Origin: Knoxdaviesia capensis
Lineage: Eukaryota > Ascomycota > Sordariomycetes > Microascales > Gondwanamycetaceae
NCBI GenBank assembly: GCA_001510575.1
Contig: LNGK01000003.1
Location: 3,859,732-3,923,731 of the forward strand
DNA: 64,000 nucleotides
Direction of reading: 5' to 3'
Part shown: one piece after another, positions 11,942 through 23,960 of the stretch
Layout of the letters: every line of letters begins with the position of its first letter
Numbering within the stretch: position 1 is the first letter of the stretch
The notes under the pieces: generated by a model
Seen by the model: only the letters and a program-made list of their open reading frames with translations
What the model was told of the DNA's origin: nothing
Databases searched by the model: none
Position numbers and translations under genes: made by a program

Positions 11942-14900
11942 TGCGGCGTCCCGAAAGCAATATAGAAATATATGGGGACCTGCGTGATATGTGAGGTGAG
12001 GGAAGTGGGCTGCGGCGGAGACCAAAAAAAAAACGAAAGAAATACTGCGAGTATGTATGATAGTGAATGGAGTGAAGCTGTGAGGATATGCTTTGTAGAA
12101 GATGATTGAGTGTGGGTGAAGAGGAGAGAGTCAGGAGGCAGAGAGAGAGCGAGGGAAAGGGGGCTCTTATATACCTTTTTTTCCAGTGGGGGAGTGCATC
12201 AACTCCCGAGGATGCAAGAGAGGTGTACGCAGACGATGACTGAAATGTCCTTTCCGAGCCTCAGTCAAGGTGGCACCTCTCTCTTTCTCTTTCGGTGGCA
12301 TCTCCGCGTGTGTCCTGCTCGTTGTGTGTGTGCCTCCCTGCACTCGACAGACTCCCTGTGAATCCACCACAGCTCGTTCGCACCCCCCCCTTTCCTCTTG
12401 GTCTTTTCCTTCTCCCTCTCCCACTTCCCTGATGCTCTCTCTCTCTGACTCTCACGCCAACGTAGAAGGAATGAATCTACATCCACTTCTTCGTATCCGC
12501 CTCACCCGACGCGCCGCCCAAAAGCATTACTCGCTCGCTTCTGCAGTGCCGCCGCCTCGTGACAACCAGATACGCCCCCAGTTCCCGACGACTGGAGAGA
12601 ACTTTTCTCTTGTTAGTCTGCTTCTGTTGTTGTTTATTCTAAGAAAAGAACAAACAGGAACTCCAAACAGCATACGCCTTCTGTGCAGTTTGGCCATGGT
12701 TGGCCCGGAGCCGGCGCTGTTCCCCTCGTTTGCCACAAGGCCGCCCACGAAGGCTGTGGGCCACACGTCGTCTTCCTCGGAACCGCAGCCGTTTTCTTTT
12801 TTTCAGCCTTCCTGGTGTCCAGGTAACACACACACACACACACATGCATACATCAAGTACAAGCACCACTCACCTTCCACAGCTTCAAGAGCTACTGTCG
12901 TCATCGGCCACCGCTTTGGCCACCCTCAGCCAGACCCCGTCACATTGCCCCGGATCCACACGATCAAATCTCCTAAGAAGCCCCGTCGACGGACCGTGTG
13001 CTGGCTGTCAGTTACGGTCTACGAGGTGCATTGCCCGAATCCACATCTGCAGGAGAGAAGAAGACAAGTGGAAAACACAAAGAAACCCCAACTTTAGAGG
13101 GCCAAGCTAGTCCCTCTCCGCGGAACAACACGATGTGGGCTTTCCCCCCCAAACAAGGAGCTCCAAGACATGTCATTCCTGATCATCAGATCACGGTTTT
13201 TCTGCGCTTACATGTTTCCTCTTGATTAAAAAACCCACTGGGCACAGAATACGAGAATTGCCCCGAACCGAAGAAACCCCTAGATGTTCCGGCCCAGGTA
13301 GGCTGTTTTTTTTTTTAGAACAAACACACCAAGCCTAAATTTGTGTCTTACCGCTAGCAAGAACACCAGCTCCTAAGTCTTAAAGGGCAGATCGATAAAT
13401 CTGAACCCTTGGGTTGAAGGGCTCAGATCCGGGGTCCCGCCGGCCGGGCCTTGAAGATTTTCCCTCCCATGGCGGGAGAAAAACTAACAACCTCTTATTC
13501 GCCCTGCACTACTACCCTTAGGCTCAACAAGTCAGAAACCGCCCGGGGACTTCAGACTAAAAAAAAGGGACATAATACGAGCTGCAAGGCTGTACACTTG
13601 TGCCCCCCCAGAGCTGAACAAACGAGCTCCGTTCAGTGGTTTTTCCTCGGCCTCTTTCTCCTCTCCAGAAGTCCGGTGTGCTCACAGCCCGGCTTATCTC
13701 CTCCCTCTTGTTCGGCCCCACTATCGGTCTCTGTTCAGCTCACGGTCTCGCTCACTCTCCCACGAGAGAGAGAGAGAGGGAGGGGTGATCATGTATATTG
13801 ATCTGGGGGTGATACTGCACGCCTTTGTCCCTTCTCTCGTTGCATCCCCCGGCGTGAAACATTCATCTCATCACCTCCACCTCCACGGAAGGGAGGCGCA
13901 GAACCCTGATCCACAGCAGCGGCAGGGATATATATATCTTGTCAATCCTGGATAGAACAAGGAAGTCTTCTTTCGTATATGTGCCGTTGGCAGTGTCCCA
14001 CTGCAACATTACACAGGCCAGGTCTTGTGTCCCACGTTATTTTAGACCCTCCGGTGTGATATCCGGTGGTTCCTCAACACAGGCTTTTTTTTTCGCTTTG
14101 TTTTTTTTTTCTTTTTTGCCCGCCCCGTTTGTAGACCATCAGTTGAACCCGCCCAGCTGTCGTCATGATTACTGCCCTCTTCGACCGCCATGACAGTAAT
14201 GACAATCCCCCCCAGCCTTGGCTGCGGCTAGGAAACCCGTCGATCGCAGCTAGTGGCGGGGGCCAATACTGGGGAAGCGCGAGGGTGTTGTTCCTCTTCG
14301 GCCGCCGCCCTGCCTGTCTTCCCGGCAGTCCTTCTTGGTGGTTTGTTTCTCTCTCCGTCGGCACGCATGTGCACCTACGTATGCACGTCCGGGTGCCGGC
14401 TAAAAGACCCAAATATATGCATATATATATGGATGTGTAGTCAATATATGAGCAGTCCCCAGCTTCGCTGCCACTCCTGCGAAAATCCCCGTAGGGGCAA
14501 ACCGGGAACCACCGCACGTAACGTTATCTTCGGTATGTCTCCGACTGCTGGGCCAGAGGAATGTCAATTGTTTTTTTTGGAAACACAGTTTCTGCGGCGC
14601 AGATCTTGTCAGTTCAGAGAAGGACTCTCCCTCTCCTCTCTCGGTGACGTCGTTACATATGCAAAGGTCCCACCCGCGCAAGTCATTTCTCTTTTCGGCC
14701 CCCAACCCATCCAGAGAACCAATTGGCGGGAGGCTTTTTAGGGTCTCCAACTTCGTATAAGGCTGCCAAGGAGGCAGAGGTTCGTGTTTTTATGACTATG
14801 GCCCTCGGGAATTCAGCAGCCTTGGCTTCTGGGTCCAGCTAGTCATGTAGAGAGGCCGACGTGTCTTGCACGGTATGTTCGTCTGACATGCAAAAACCTG

Positions 14901-15045
14901 CCCATGTGCAACCGATATGCCTTGGCATCCAACAGGCCTGTCTCCCATCCTGGCTTAGTCGATAATGAGCACGGGTCACACGAAACAGAAAGAAAAATAG
15001 AAAAAAAAAAAAAAAGGAAAAAAGAAAAAAAAAGAAAAAAGAAGG
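11942..15045. other. 3.1-kb intergenic region, no gene seen
   Basis: Long spacer between the secreted protein promoter and the tRNA. It contains CT-rich plus-strand tracts (12270-12450, 13620-13760), an (AC)n run at 12826-12844 and A/T runs near 14085-14115. Open frames here are either low complexity or lack start and splice context. A purine run (A/G only) fills 14990-15058. Nothing else is supported. Confidence 0.5.
12826..12844. repeat. (AC)n microsatellite
   Basis: Nineteen bases of perfect AC dinucleotide repeat. Confidence 0.85.
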
Positions 15046-15055
15046 AAAAAAAAAA
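15046..15055 (-). terminator. Pol III T-run terminator for tRNA-Lys
   Basis: Ten consecutive T on the minus strand, about 42 bases downstream of the tRNA 3' end, followed by further T-rich DNA. This is the first run of five or more T after the tRNA, so it is the likely RNA polymerase III terminator. Confidence 0.6.
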
Positions 15056-15097
15056 GAAGTTTGCGATTTTCCAGCTGAACTGGAGCATCGGGAATTG

Positions 15098-15170
15098 AGC
15101 CCGATGCGGGGGTCGAACCCGCAACCTTGAGATTAAGAGTCTCACGCTCTACCGATTGAGCTAACCGGGC
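15098..15170 (-). tRNA. tRNA-Lys (anticodon CTT)
   Basis: The minus strand folds into a complete 73-nt cloverleaf. The acceptor stem pairs GCCCGGT with ATCGGGC, with one G-T pair. The D arm carries the A-box TAGCTCAATCGG. The anticodon stem TGAGA/TCTCA encloses the loop CTCTTAA, whose anticodon CTT reads AAG (Lys). The T arm GCGGGTTCGACCCCCGC contains the B-box. There is no intron. Sequence and anticodon match the standard fungal nuclear tRNA-Lys(CTT). Confidence 0.96.
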
Positions 15171-16242
15171 CAGAGCTGTTATTGTTGGATGTAACCGCGC
15201 TGTATTCGGGCTTATACGCCCCGGTAAGATATATGGGTCAGCCAATTACGGTAACCCTAGACCCTAACCACGAACCCTATTGTTTCCCACTCAGGTCAAA
15301 CTGTCTCACAAACGCCTCTCATCTCTCATCCACGCCCAACACCATAACGACGGCCTCTATCTCCATCTACTCCTTTTCTACATGCCACCTCTACATTCTT
15401 CCCGAGTGTCTCCCCATCGTCAGCCCCCTCACGTCGCACGCAAAACCCGGCAGATGACTCTCCGCGTAACGACAAGCTGAGCCAGTCGTCAAGCGTTCTG
15501 TACACACGTCGTTCGCCACTCGGATCATTCCCCTCGGAAACACACCGCCAACTCCTTGTTGTTTCGCAGTGTTTGCGTGGTCTATTTCCAGAGTCCACTT
15601 GCAAAAGCAAGAGGAACAGTCTGCCACGGCCATGCATGATCTGTGTGATGGTGATGATAATTTATTTCCAATCTTCCAAACAGACGCTTTGCGCATTTCG
15701 TTAACCTCGTAACAAACATAAAAAACCATTCGACAGTGTAAAACGAAAATCCAGCATCCAACCAAAACCAGACAAAAACAATCATGAACGGCAGACTTCG
15801 CGAAACTAACTGGCTGGCATAACAGAAGATAAAAAGGGGGAAGAAGACAGAAAAACCAGGGGAAGCCAATGCAAAGAGCAAAGAGAAAAGAGAAAAGAGA
15901 CAGGAGAAAAGAGGAGATGAGAGAGAGAGAGAGATCAGGGCCATATAAAGTCGTAAGTGAAGCGTTGCAGGATATCAAGACGTCATGACAAACGGTATAC
16001 CTCATTATCAGCCCCCATCGAAACCATGTCTACCAAATAAACCACATAAAAAAAAGAAGAGCTGGATATATCGCTAACATCGTGAATGCGTTATTCCGTA
16101 TCTCGCTTCGTCGCAGTGCAAAAACTCGAAAAACAACTCTTAGCAAGAGAAACACGCAAAGAAAAAAAAGAAAAGAAAAGAAAAAGGGCTCGGCTCGCAA
16201 CCGAAACGCCCTCGGCTATACGGCATCGGCTATACGGCACAC
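15171..16242. other. Spacer between tRNA 5' end and downstream gene end
   Basis: Holds the upstream flank of the tRNA and the probable 3' untranslated region of the minus-strand gene ending at 16243. A 204-codon minus-strand open frame (16005-15391) begins with ATG but is hydrophobic, low complexity and in untranslated context; it is not called as a gene. Purine-rich tracts lie at 15880-15935 and 16150-16190. Confidence 0.5.
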
Positions 16243-17899
16243 TTAGTACCGGCGCTTGTCGATGATAATCTCGTTCCTGACAACTTCGTCGTCGTATCTG
16301 CCGTGGCTCGGATGGCGGTGGTGGATGTGGATGTGCTCGTCGTCATGGTAGTGGCGCTCGCGTTCGTGGCGCTCGCGGCGCTTGCGGCGGATGCGGTCGG
16401 TCAGATCAACCAGTTCCTGGAGTTGGTCCTGTATGGCAGCGCCTGTTAGTTGGCCCGTTCAAACCTCACGGTGCCCCCGCTCTGGGCGGGCGGGGGGGGG
16501 CTGTTCGTTGGAGCCACAAGACTCCCTGCGGAAACTCACCTTGCTCAGATACTGCGTGATGTAGTAGAACCACTGCGTCTTCTCGTAGTCATAGCCGAGC
16601 CGCCGAATCGCCGCCCCGTTGACCAGATCGCGCGTGATCTCCGTCCACACCTCGCCGGCCGGCTGCCGCCGCTCCTTGGTGCGCGTGATATCAATCTCCT
16701 TGTCGCGGTCGACAAACTGCACGCTCAGCTTCTCGCGCCGCGCGCCCAGCCCCGGCTGGTCGCGGACCACCAGGTCGCCCGACCCCCGCGGCGTGCCGCT
16801 GCTGTTCGGGATGAACTGCGACCGCCGCACGCCGTTGTACCGCTGCCACGTCACGTCCGCCGCCCCGCCGCCCGCCCCCTCCATGCGCACCCGCTGCGTG
16901 CCCGGCGGCACGTCGACCAGCGTCCAGTCCCGCGTGGCCCCGTGCAAGGCCTCGCCCACGCGGCCGCGCGCGTCGATGCGCGACGTGATCCGCGCCGCCT
17001 CCTCGCGCACTTCCCGCGGCATCGGCTCCGACACCGACAGCGACCGCCGCCGCCGGTCGCGCCCGGGCACCGTGAGCATGTTCTCCTTCTCGCGGATCAC
17101 AAGCACGCTGTCGTCACGCGAGGGCCGGTGTCGGCTGACCGAGCGGTGGCGGGATGATTCGCGGTGGATATCAACTTCGGTTGTGCTCTTTGACGTGTAC
17201 ACATCCACCGATGTGTCACGGCCCCGGGGATGATGCACACGGGGTGTTGCGGGCCGACCAACAGGAACAACACCTAATTCAATGATACAAAATAGCAGTG
17301 TCAGTCGGAGGCTCGCACAGGAGAAGGGGGGCTAGGCAAAACTGCTTCGGTTACATACCATGGTCAAATGCCGTATAATGGGTAACAACGTTCCGCTCGA
17401 TAGTCGGCTCGCGCACAACAGGGGGGGGAGCCTGCGGCGCCGGCCGAGCGGGAGACCGCGACGACGACGAAGACGACGACGAGCGGCGGTAGATCTTCTT
17501 CGCCTTCTCGACAATCTTGGTGCGCACATGCGACCGGCTGCGCTCGGGCGACGAGTCCGACGAATCGTCGATGATCCGGCGAGTCACCCGCTCCCGCTCG
17601 ACATGGCGGCGCGGCGGCGTCAAGCTCCGGGTGCGCACGATGCGCTCGCTGTACGTGGGCGTCTCGTAGGTATCGCTCTCGCGCTCGCGGAGCACCAGCG
17701 CGCTGGTCTCGGTGCGCCGCGGGTCATCCCGGAAAATGTTCGGCGTGCGGTCGACGATCCGCTCGACCACCTCGACCTGGCGGTGGCGCGACGGGCTGCG
17801 GTGGCGGTGGGTGTCAACCACCACGTCGCTGTACCGGTAGTCATTCTCGTAGATGTCGCTGTCGTCATAGGCGTTGTTTCGCCGTCCTCGGGAACTCAT
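16243..17899 (-). CDS. Arg/Ser-rich charged protein, DUF8035-like
   Basis: Exons 17899-17359, 17273-16540 and 16428-16243 join in frame (phases 1 and 0) and encode 486 residues. The start is the ATG giving MSSRGRRNNAYDDSD; a GTG eight codons upstream is not used. Residues 1-180 are rich in Arg, Ser, Asp and Tyr with RHRSPSRH-type dipeptides and a poly-Ser block. Residues about 280-430 look folded (RDWTLVDVPPGTQRVRMEG, then a region ending DYEKTQWFYYITQYLSK), which I associate with the fungal DUF8035 family. The C-terminus is extremely rich in charged residues and His (RRKRRERHERERHYHDDE) and ends DKRRY. RS-rich tails suggest RNA or nuclear association, but no function is established from the sequence. 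Confidence 0.82.
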
Positions 17900-18759
17900 G
17901 GCTGCTGCTGGAAACTGCAGCACGGGCGTAAAGATAAAATAATTTTCCGGAGAGAAGCCAGTAACAGGCGCGATATAAGTCTACTTGATAGAGAAGAGAA
18001 GAGAGAGAGAGAGAGAAAGAAAGAAGAAGAGCAAAAAAGTCGAATACGAGAGAGAGGCTGGGGGAGTGAGTATATGTACTCCGGGAGTAGTTATAATAGA
18101 GCAGTCCTAAGGATGTGGAGCAGCCGTTCCACCGACGCAATCGTTGAGGTTCCGTAGGTTTCGCTGTTGTCCCTTGATTGCTGTCTGAGGTTCAAAATCA
18201 CCATGGACGAGCACAGGATCGCTATAGCCGACGAGATATGTTTGTGAAACCTGTCGAGACAACACCGAAAAAAAAAAGGACGCCCGTCGATGAGGCGAAA
18301 AACAAGTATCGGGAAATTTCGTCAGTTCCCGGCTCACCACCAAGATCTTAGAGAGAGAGAGAGAGAATGAGGGTGTGTCACGCAAGGAGCGGATCGACGC
18401 GATAATCACCCACACAAGAAGCGAAGCGAAGGGGAAACCCGAAAGTAGTGAAGAAAAAAAAAGAAAAAGGTAAAACAGAAACTCTGAGAGACCCAGAGAT
18501 TGAAAAAGGGAAAAAGAAAATAATGAGGTGTGGATTGAGCTGTAGTTGCGTAGAGGAGACGGAAGAGTTATAAAGACATGACGACATGGAGGGGTTCTTA
18601 CTAGCCCTTCTTATATGTTGTATCCTACACACTTTTTTTTCTTGTTTCTTGTACTCCGTACACCTTGAAAGGCTGATGGGAAGGCGCAGAGCCAACAGAC
18701 AGACTGACCAGGGCCCGAGAGTGAGTATCGAGAGGGGAGGGGAGGGACCTATAATAGGG

Positions 18760-18790
<31 letters not shown>

Positions 18791-20850
18791 ATATGTGTGT
18801 GTGTGTGAGATGGTCCGGAGTGGACCCCGCCACATATGCAACCTCTGGTTTGAAGTGACCATGAAGATGCAAGGTAAGAGTGGAAAAGCCCACGAAGTTC
18901 CCCTCCTCCTCCTTCTTCTTCTTTTGGTCCCGCTCCGCTGAGGGACATGCTTCCGCCAGAACAAGGGTGAGTGAGATTTTAAGTCAGGATTCAGCATTGA
19001 TATCATCCTTGGCCGGCAGATGGACACGTACCCCTCTCTCAGCCCGCGTGAGCTATATTGGGAAAAACTCCCACATCCCCGTGTTCCTCTTCTTCTTCCA
19101 GTTTCTCTATAAAGTGAACATCCTGGCCCCTTCGTCCTGTGTCGAAGGGGGGTTTTTTTCTGAGAGACACAAATCTCTAGGCTGCCCCGTTTCGGCCATC
19201 ATGTGCGGCTATCTCCCCTCTTCCTCCTCCCCCAGCCCCAATAACCCAAACGCCCCCCAGCAGCGGGCGGAACAGACGCATGGCTTCTGGACAGGTTGCC
19301 AGAAGTGGAAAGGGCTTTCTTTCTGGGGTTACATCACATCATCACCTTGGGACCTCCGACAACCGTACAGCAGGGAAAGTACTCCAGCATAAGCATCGGC
19401 ATACCCTGCCCACCAGGCTCGCTAGCAGAGGGCACTTCGCCGCAATGTGCATGTCACGATGCCTGTCCCTGTGTTGGCCGTAAGAGCAATCAACCCCCCC
19501 TCCCCCCCTCCCCCCCTTGTGTGTTCTTTTTTTCGGTGGCAGATGTCATCCCCGTCACAGATACAAGTTGACATGGTATGCCAGGAGGAGGCCTTCACAG
19601 GGCAGTACTGAAAGTACCCCAGTAGGTAGGAGTCCTCTGTTCCTCTTCCCGATAATGTGGTGGTAGTCGTCTCCTCAGCTATATATTCCTCTTTCACTTT
19701 TTCCCCGGCCTCAGCACTGCCCACATGAGCACTTAAAAATGTCTAGATTTAGCACCACCTGATTCCGCCGATGTGAAACACTTTGGTTTTTAGGCCCGGC
19801 TATCGAACGTTGGACAGCCAGGCATACGAACAACAACAGATGTCGTTGGACCTGGAAAGTGATCACTGTCGTTTACAAGGAAAAAGCGGGCAAAAAATGG
19901 AAGGAGCTCGCGCCAGTCCCCGGCTGCACCCGCAGGCCGCCCATCGTTTCGGATACGCGCGCTCCTTCCTCAACCATGCCATGCCGCGCGCCGGCGTCTA
20001 ACAACAGGCCAAACTTCATGATATACGGCGCAAAAGAAGCCCCGAACAGATTCATGCCCCTCCCATCAGGTCTCGGCTTCGATTTTGGCTGACTGGGTTT
20101 CTCCAATCCCAAGGACCCTGCTTGAAGCTTGACACAGTATCTAGGCGACCTTGGCATCCGCACAGAGTGAGTTTGCCTTTCTGTGGCTTCCAATGGGATA
20201 GACCAACCACACGCATCGTCCACATGCAAATGAGACGGATGCTTGTAAAACACGTAAGGATGAAATAATGCAGACGTACCTCAGATCTTCAGATGCATGT
20301 ACATACGTGGTTCCTGTTAGGAAAGTCTCTCCCTTATGTGTTCTCGGCGTTAAACCCAGGTTATGAGACAGGTTATCCACCAGCTTAGATCTACATGGTA
20401 GCAAGACTCACATTAACATTTGTTAAGCACTTTGGAATTCATTCTCTATATCTATGACTTGTCCTTATAAACAAAATTGCACGCTCCAGAGACCAGAATC
20501 AAGCTTCCGTTAAATATCAAGCCACAATTATTATAGTTCACACAGAACCCATCTGAGATGAACCAAGTACAAAGTCATTATATGTGAACCACCAGAGCAA
20601 GTTATGTAGCAACAGATGCAAACGACAAACACAGAGACAAAAAGAGCAGACAGGAACACCAAGCAAATGAAAAGGCAAAGACGAAACATGAAGAAAAATG
20701 AGCGATCTTGCCTCATTCCAACAAAGGGAAAAAAAGGCTAGCTAGCTAAAGCTGCTGGTATTCATTAAAAAAAAGAAGGGTTCCACTTGACCCATCCGCA
20801 TCCACACCTAAATCCCCTCACCCAAATCCCCTCCAACAACTAAACCGCCT
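17900..20850. other. 3-kb intergenic region, upstream of the DUF8035-like gene
   Basis: The minus strand is CT-rich just upstream of the ATG (18000-18060) and again at 18280-18540, fitting promoter and leader of the gene starting at 17899. A GT/TA microsatellite lies at 18759-18808. Plus-strand open frames near 19280-20092 have no start or splice context. The 20400-20850 part is AT-richer and probably includes the pfkA 3' untranslated region. Confidence 0.5.
18759..18808. repeat. Compound (GT)n/(TA) microsatellite
   Basis: Three GT tracts separated by TATATG interruptions, about 50 bases, in the upstream region of the DUF8035-like gene. Confidence 0.9.
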
Positions 20851-23457
20851 TCACGCAATTCCTCTCTTGACATCCTTCGCCAGCAGCCCAACCAGGCTCT
20901 TCTCCGGCCGCGGGTATTCGGGCCGGCCCGCCAGCACATCCACCGTATCCTTCATGCTCAGCCAGTAGGCCGTCTTCGGCCGCCGGTTGGGCCAGTCGGT
21001 CTCATTCTCCTCCAGCTCCTGCATCGACGTGAACTCCACCGCCGCGCCCTTGATGCCGATAACACAGGTGCTGAGCGGGTCGCTCTTGATGCGGTTCTGG
21101 GCCCGCCGCCCAAAGTCCTCCAGGTGCTGGATGCACTTGATCGCCAGCCGCACCGCCCGGCACCGGTCCATCGCCGACGGCACGCCGCCCTGCTGCACGT
21201 GGCCCGGAATGCTGTCGCGGCTCTCGAACCGGTCGTGCGCCTCCACGCGGATGATGTCGGCAATCAGCTTCGCCGTGTACACGCGGCTCGCCTTCTCGTT
21301 GATCAGAATCAGCCGTCCGGCGCGCGACTGGCCCTTGTCCTTGAGGAACACCTCCTTAAGATGTTTGACATCGGCTGCAAGCATGTCGAGCGAAACGCCT
21401 TCTTCAGGCGTATACACGGCGCTGGCGCCGACAGCGAGACCAGCAAGCATGGCCACATAGCCCGACTTTCCACCCTGGGTCTCAATCACAAACACACGCC
21501 GGCGAGCGGCCGAGGCCGACTGCTTGATCTTGTCGCAGTAGCTAACAAGCTCGTTCAAGCAGGTGTCCGAGCCCAGCGAGAACTCGGTTCCGGGCACATT
21601 GTTGGAAATGGTCGCAGGCAGAATCACCATGGGGATACACAGCGACGGATAGTCGTTTCGGGCAGCGCGCAGCTGCGAAACCGAGTGAAAGGCCTCGAAA
21701 CCGCCAATCAGGAAGAGAGCATCGAACTGGTACTGCTCAATCAGGTTCGCAATCTTGGAAATTCCAGACTCATTGGGCAGTTCGCGGTTGGTGCCAATTT
21801 CCGAGCCGCCCTTGCTGGCCCACGAGTCAACCTCGAGCCAGTCGAACGAGCGCACGGCTCCCAGGGGCTTATCATCGTGGTGGCGAGCAAATCCGGCAAA
21901 GCCGTTATGGATGGCGACAGGCTCGTGTCCACGAGACAGGCAGTAGGCTACTCCGGCTCTGATCGCAGCGTTCATTCCTCCCGCCGGCGCGCCGACGTTG
22001 ATGAAGCCAATCTTCATGCGTTTCTATGGACAGGTTCGAAAATCACGGGTTAGCTTGAGGCTCTCGATAGTCTCGGAAATCCAGAAAGACTGGGAGCAAC
22101 ATACATTCTCGGGAAGAAGGAGCTTCTTGTCTTCGGCATGGACGTTCGTGGTCATCATGTACGATCGGTATTGGTCGGAGAACTCAGTATCGCGGAGGCC
22201 CATGGCGAGGTCAAAGTCCTTGGCCTCAATGGCCTTGGCCACAGCCTTGGTGTCGATGACAGCCTGCACCAAGGGCTTTCGCACAATCTCGTTTTCGGTA
22301 ATAGCAATGAAATAGGTGGGGCTCTCGGGGGTGGCATCCAGGACGGCCTTGACAGCCTCGACACCCTGCAGGGTGGCCAGCATGCGGTCATAGGCCACGG
22401 CGGTACCTCCACGCTGCACGTGGCCCAGAGTGGTGATACGGGTGTCCAGGGCCAGGCCGTTCTTGTCAGCCAGCAGATTCTTCACCATGTCCGGGGTGAT
22501 CTTGTTGCCGTCGGGGTCGTGGGCGCCCTCAGCGATGATGACAATGGTCTTGCGCTTTCCGAGTTTCCGGTGGCGTTTCACAGTGGCGCACATCTGCTCC
22601 TCCCAGTCGTCTTCACTAGGACGCTCAGGAATGAAGATAAAGTCAGCTCCAGTGGCCACACCGGTCATCAGCGCCAGCCAGCCGCAGTGGCGGCCCATGA
22701 CCTCGATAACGAATGCGCGCGAGTGGGAGTATGCGGTGGCCTCGATGTAGTCGACCATTTCGCAGATACGGGCCAGAGCCGAGTAGCCGCCAATGGTGGC
22801 GTCGGTACCGGACATGTCGTTATCGATAGAGCCGACCAGGCCGACGATGTTGAGGTGGCGGTAAGGGGAGACCTGGTCTTTGGTGAGCTCTCCATTGGCA
22901 ACCAGCTCGTCGAGAAGGCTAGGCCACTCAGCACGGAACTTGTCAGCTCCGGTCAGGGAACCATCACCACCGCAGATGATCAGAGCATCGATACCGTTGA
23001 GGACCATGTTCTTGGCCGCCTTTCTCCGTCCGGGACGCTCGTAGAAGGCCATGCAGCGAGCAGTTCCGATCAGAGTTCCGCCCTCAGACAACCAGCCACG
23101 GACATCAGCCCACTCGGTCTTGCGGATCAGATCTCCACCCTGGACAAGGCCCTCATAACCCTCATAGATACAATAGGCATCGCAGCCGAGATGGATGGCG
23201 GTTCGCACCACAGCACGGACAACGCCGTTCATGCCGGGGCTGTCACCACCGGAGGTCATGACGGCGATCTTCTTCTTGACGGGGGCCATGGTTGCGGTCG
23301 GCACGGCGGCAGGCGGCGCAGGGAGAAGCGGGCGACGGGTGGACGGAAGACGGAGGCCGAAATACAACGACCGCCAGATGGTGTTGAAAAGCGAGCCGAT
23401 GCGTCCGAACAGAAGGTCGACTGGACGCAGGAAATATCGAGACAGGTCGACAGGCAT
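20851..23457 (-). CDS. pfkA: ATP-dependent 6-phosphofructokinase (eukaryotic tandem type)
   Basis: Phosphorylates fructose 6-phosphate to the 1,6-bisphosphate, the committed glycolytic step in the cytosol. Exons 23457-22105 and 22023-20851 (intron GTATGT...GCTAAC...CATAG, phase 0) give 841 residues. A better-placed ATG at 23289 (ACCATGGCC) would give 785, closer to known Aspergillus PfkA. The N-terminal half is catalytic: SGGDSPGMNG (ATP site), GGDGSLTGA, GSIDNDMSGTDA with the catalytic Asp, MGRHCGWLA, GHVQRGGT. The C-terminal half is the regulatory duplicate: NVGAPAGGMNAA, TISNNVPGTE with Asn where the catalytic Asp would be, ETQGGKSGYVA, GHVQQGG. The linker PEN/KRMKIGF falls at the splice junction. 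Both halves look intact. The upstream 56-codon extension, if translated, is a fungal add-on of unknown role. Confidence 0.95.
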
Positions 23458-23499
23458 TGCCCAGTTTCAACAACTGGGGCAGTCCTGGAGAATGCTAGG

Positions 23500-23960
23500 G
23501 AGGCAATTCAAAGAAGACACGTTAGAGAGGGGGATAATGAATGACAAAGCTCATGCTTTACATGAAGCTCCCAAAAAAGAGAAAGAGAACAACGGATTTA
23601 GGGGACGGGGAGACAAACAGAAAGATGAATCAGAGGGAGAAACGGAGAATGAAGAGAACTGATAGAAGAAAATAAGCAATAGGGAGATCAGGGGACAAGA
23701 AAGAGGGAACAGCAACAACCCAAGACACGAGAAGGAAAAAAAGAGGAGAGGGAAAAAAAAGGAGGACGAGGACGAATGAAAGAATATGTCAAGAGTCAAT
23801 TTTGTCTCTCATAGGGAAAAAAAACTGGAAGAGGAAAATGGGGGAAGCTTGGTGTTATCTTATCGGAAGAGGGCGGCGGGGCGTTAAGAGGCAGGAACGA
23901 ACGAGCTTGGGTCTGGCTGAAGAGGGGGAATGAGAGAAAAAAAGGTTCAGGAAGGAACAC
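23500..23960 (-). promoter_or_regulatory. Pyrimidine-rich promoter/leader of pfkA
   Basis: For about 450 bases directly upstream of the pfkA start the minus strand is almost all C and T (plus strand AAAGAGAAAGAGAAC-like). Such CT blocks mark highly transcribed fungal genes, glycolytic genes in particular, near the transcription start. Confidence 0.6.

Noticed and set aside
12270..13097. 275-codon plus-strand frame with hydrophobic start
   Set aside because: Spans CT-rich and AC microsatellite DNA (His-Thr repeats) with no domain; the apparent signal-like N-terminus is an artefact of CT-rich codons.
15391..16005. 204-codon minus-strand frame with ATG
   Set aside because: Lies directly 3' of the DUF8035-like gene, translates to hydrophobic low complexity; best read as 3' untranslated DNA.
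19781..20092. Plus-strand frame with Lys/Pro-rich, protein-like translation
   Set aside because: No ATG or acceptor opens it and no homology is recognised; kept out for lack of a start.
22138..23544. 468-codon open frame on the plus strand across pfkA
   Set aside because: Antisense shadow of the strongly conserved phosphofructokinase exon, caused by its codon bias; no independent motifs.
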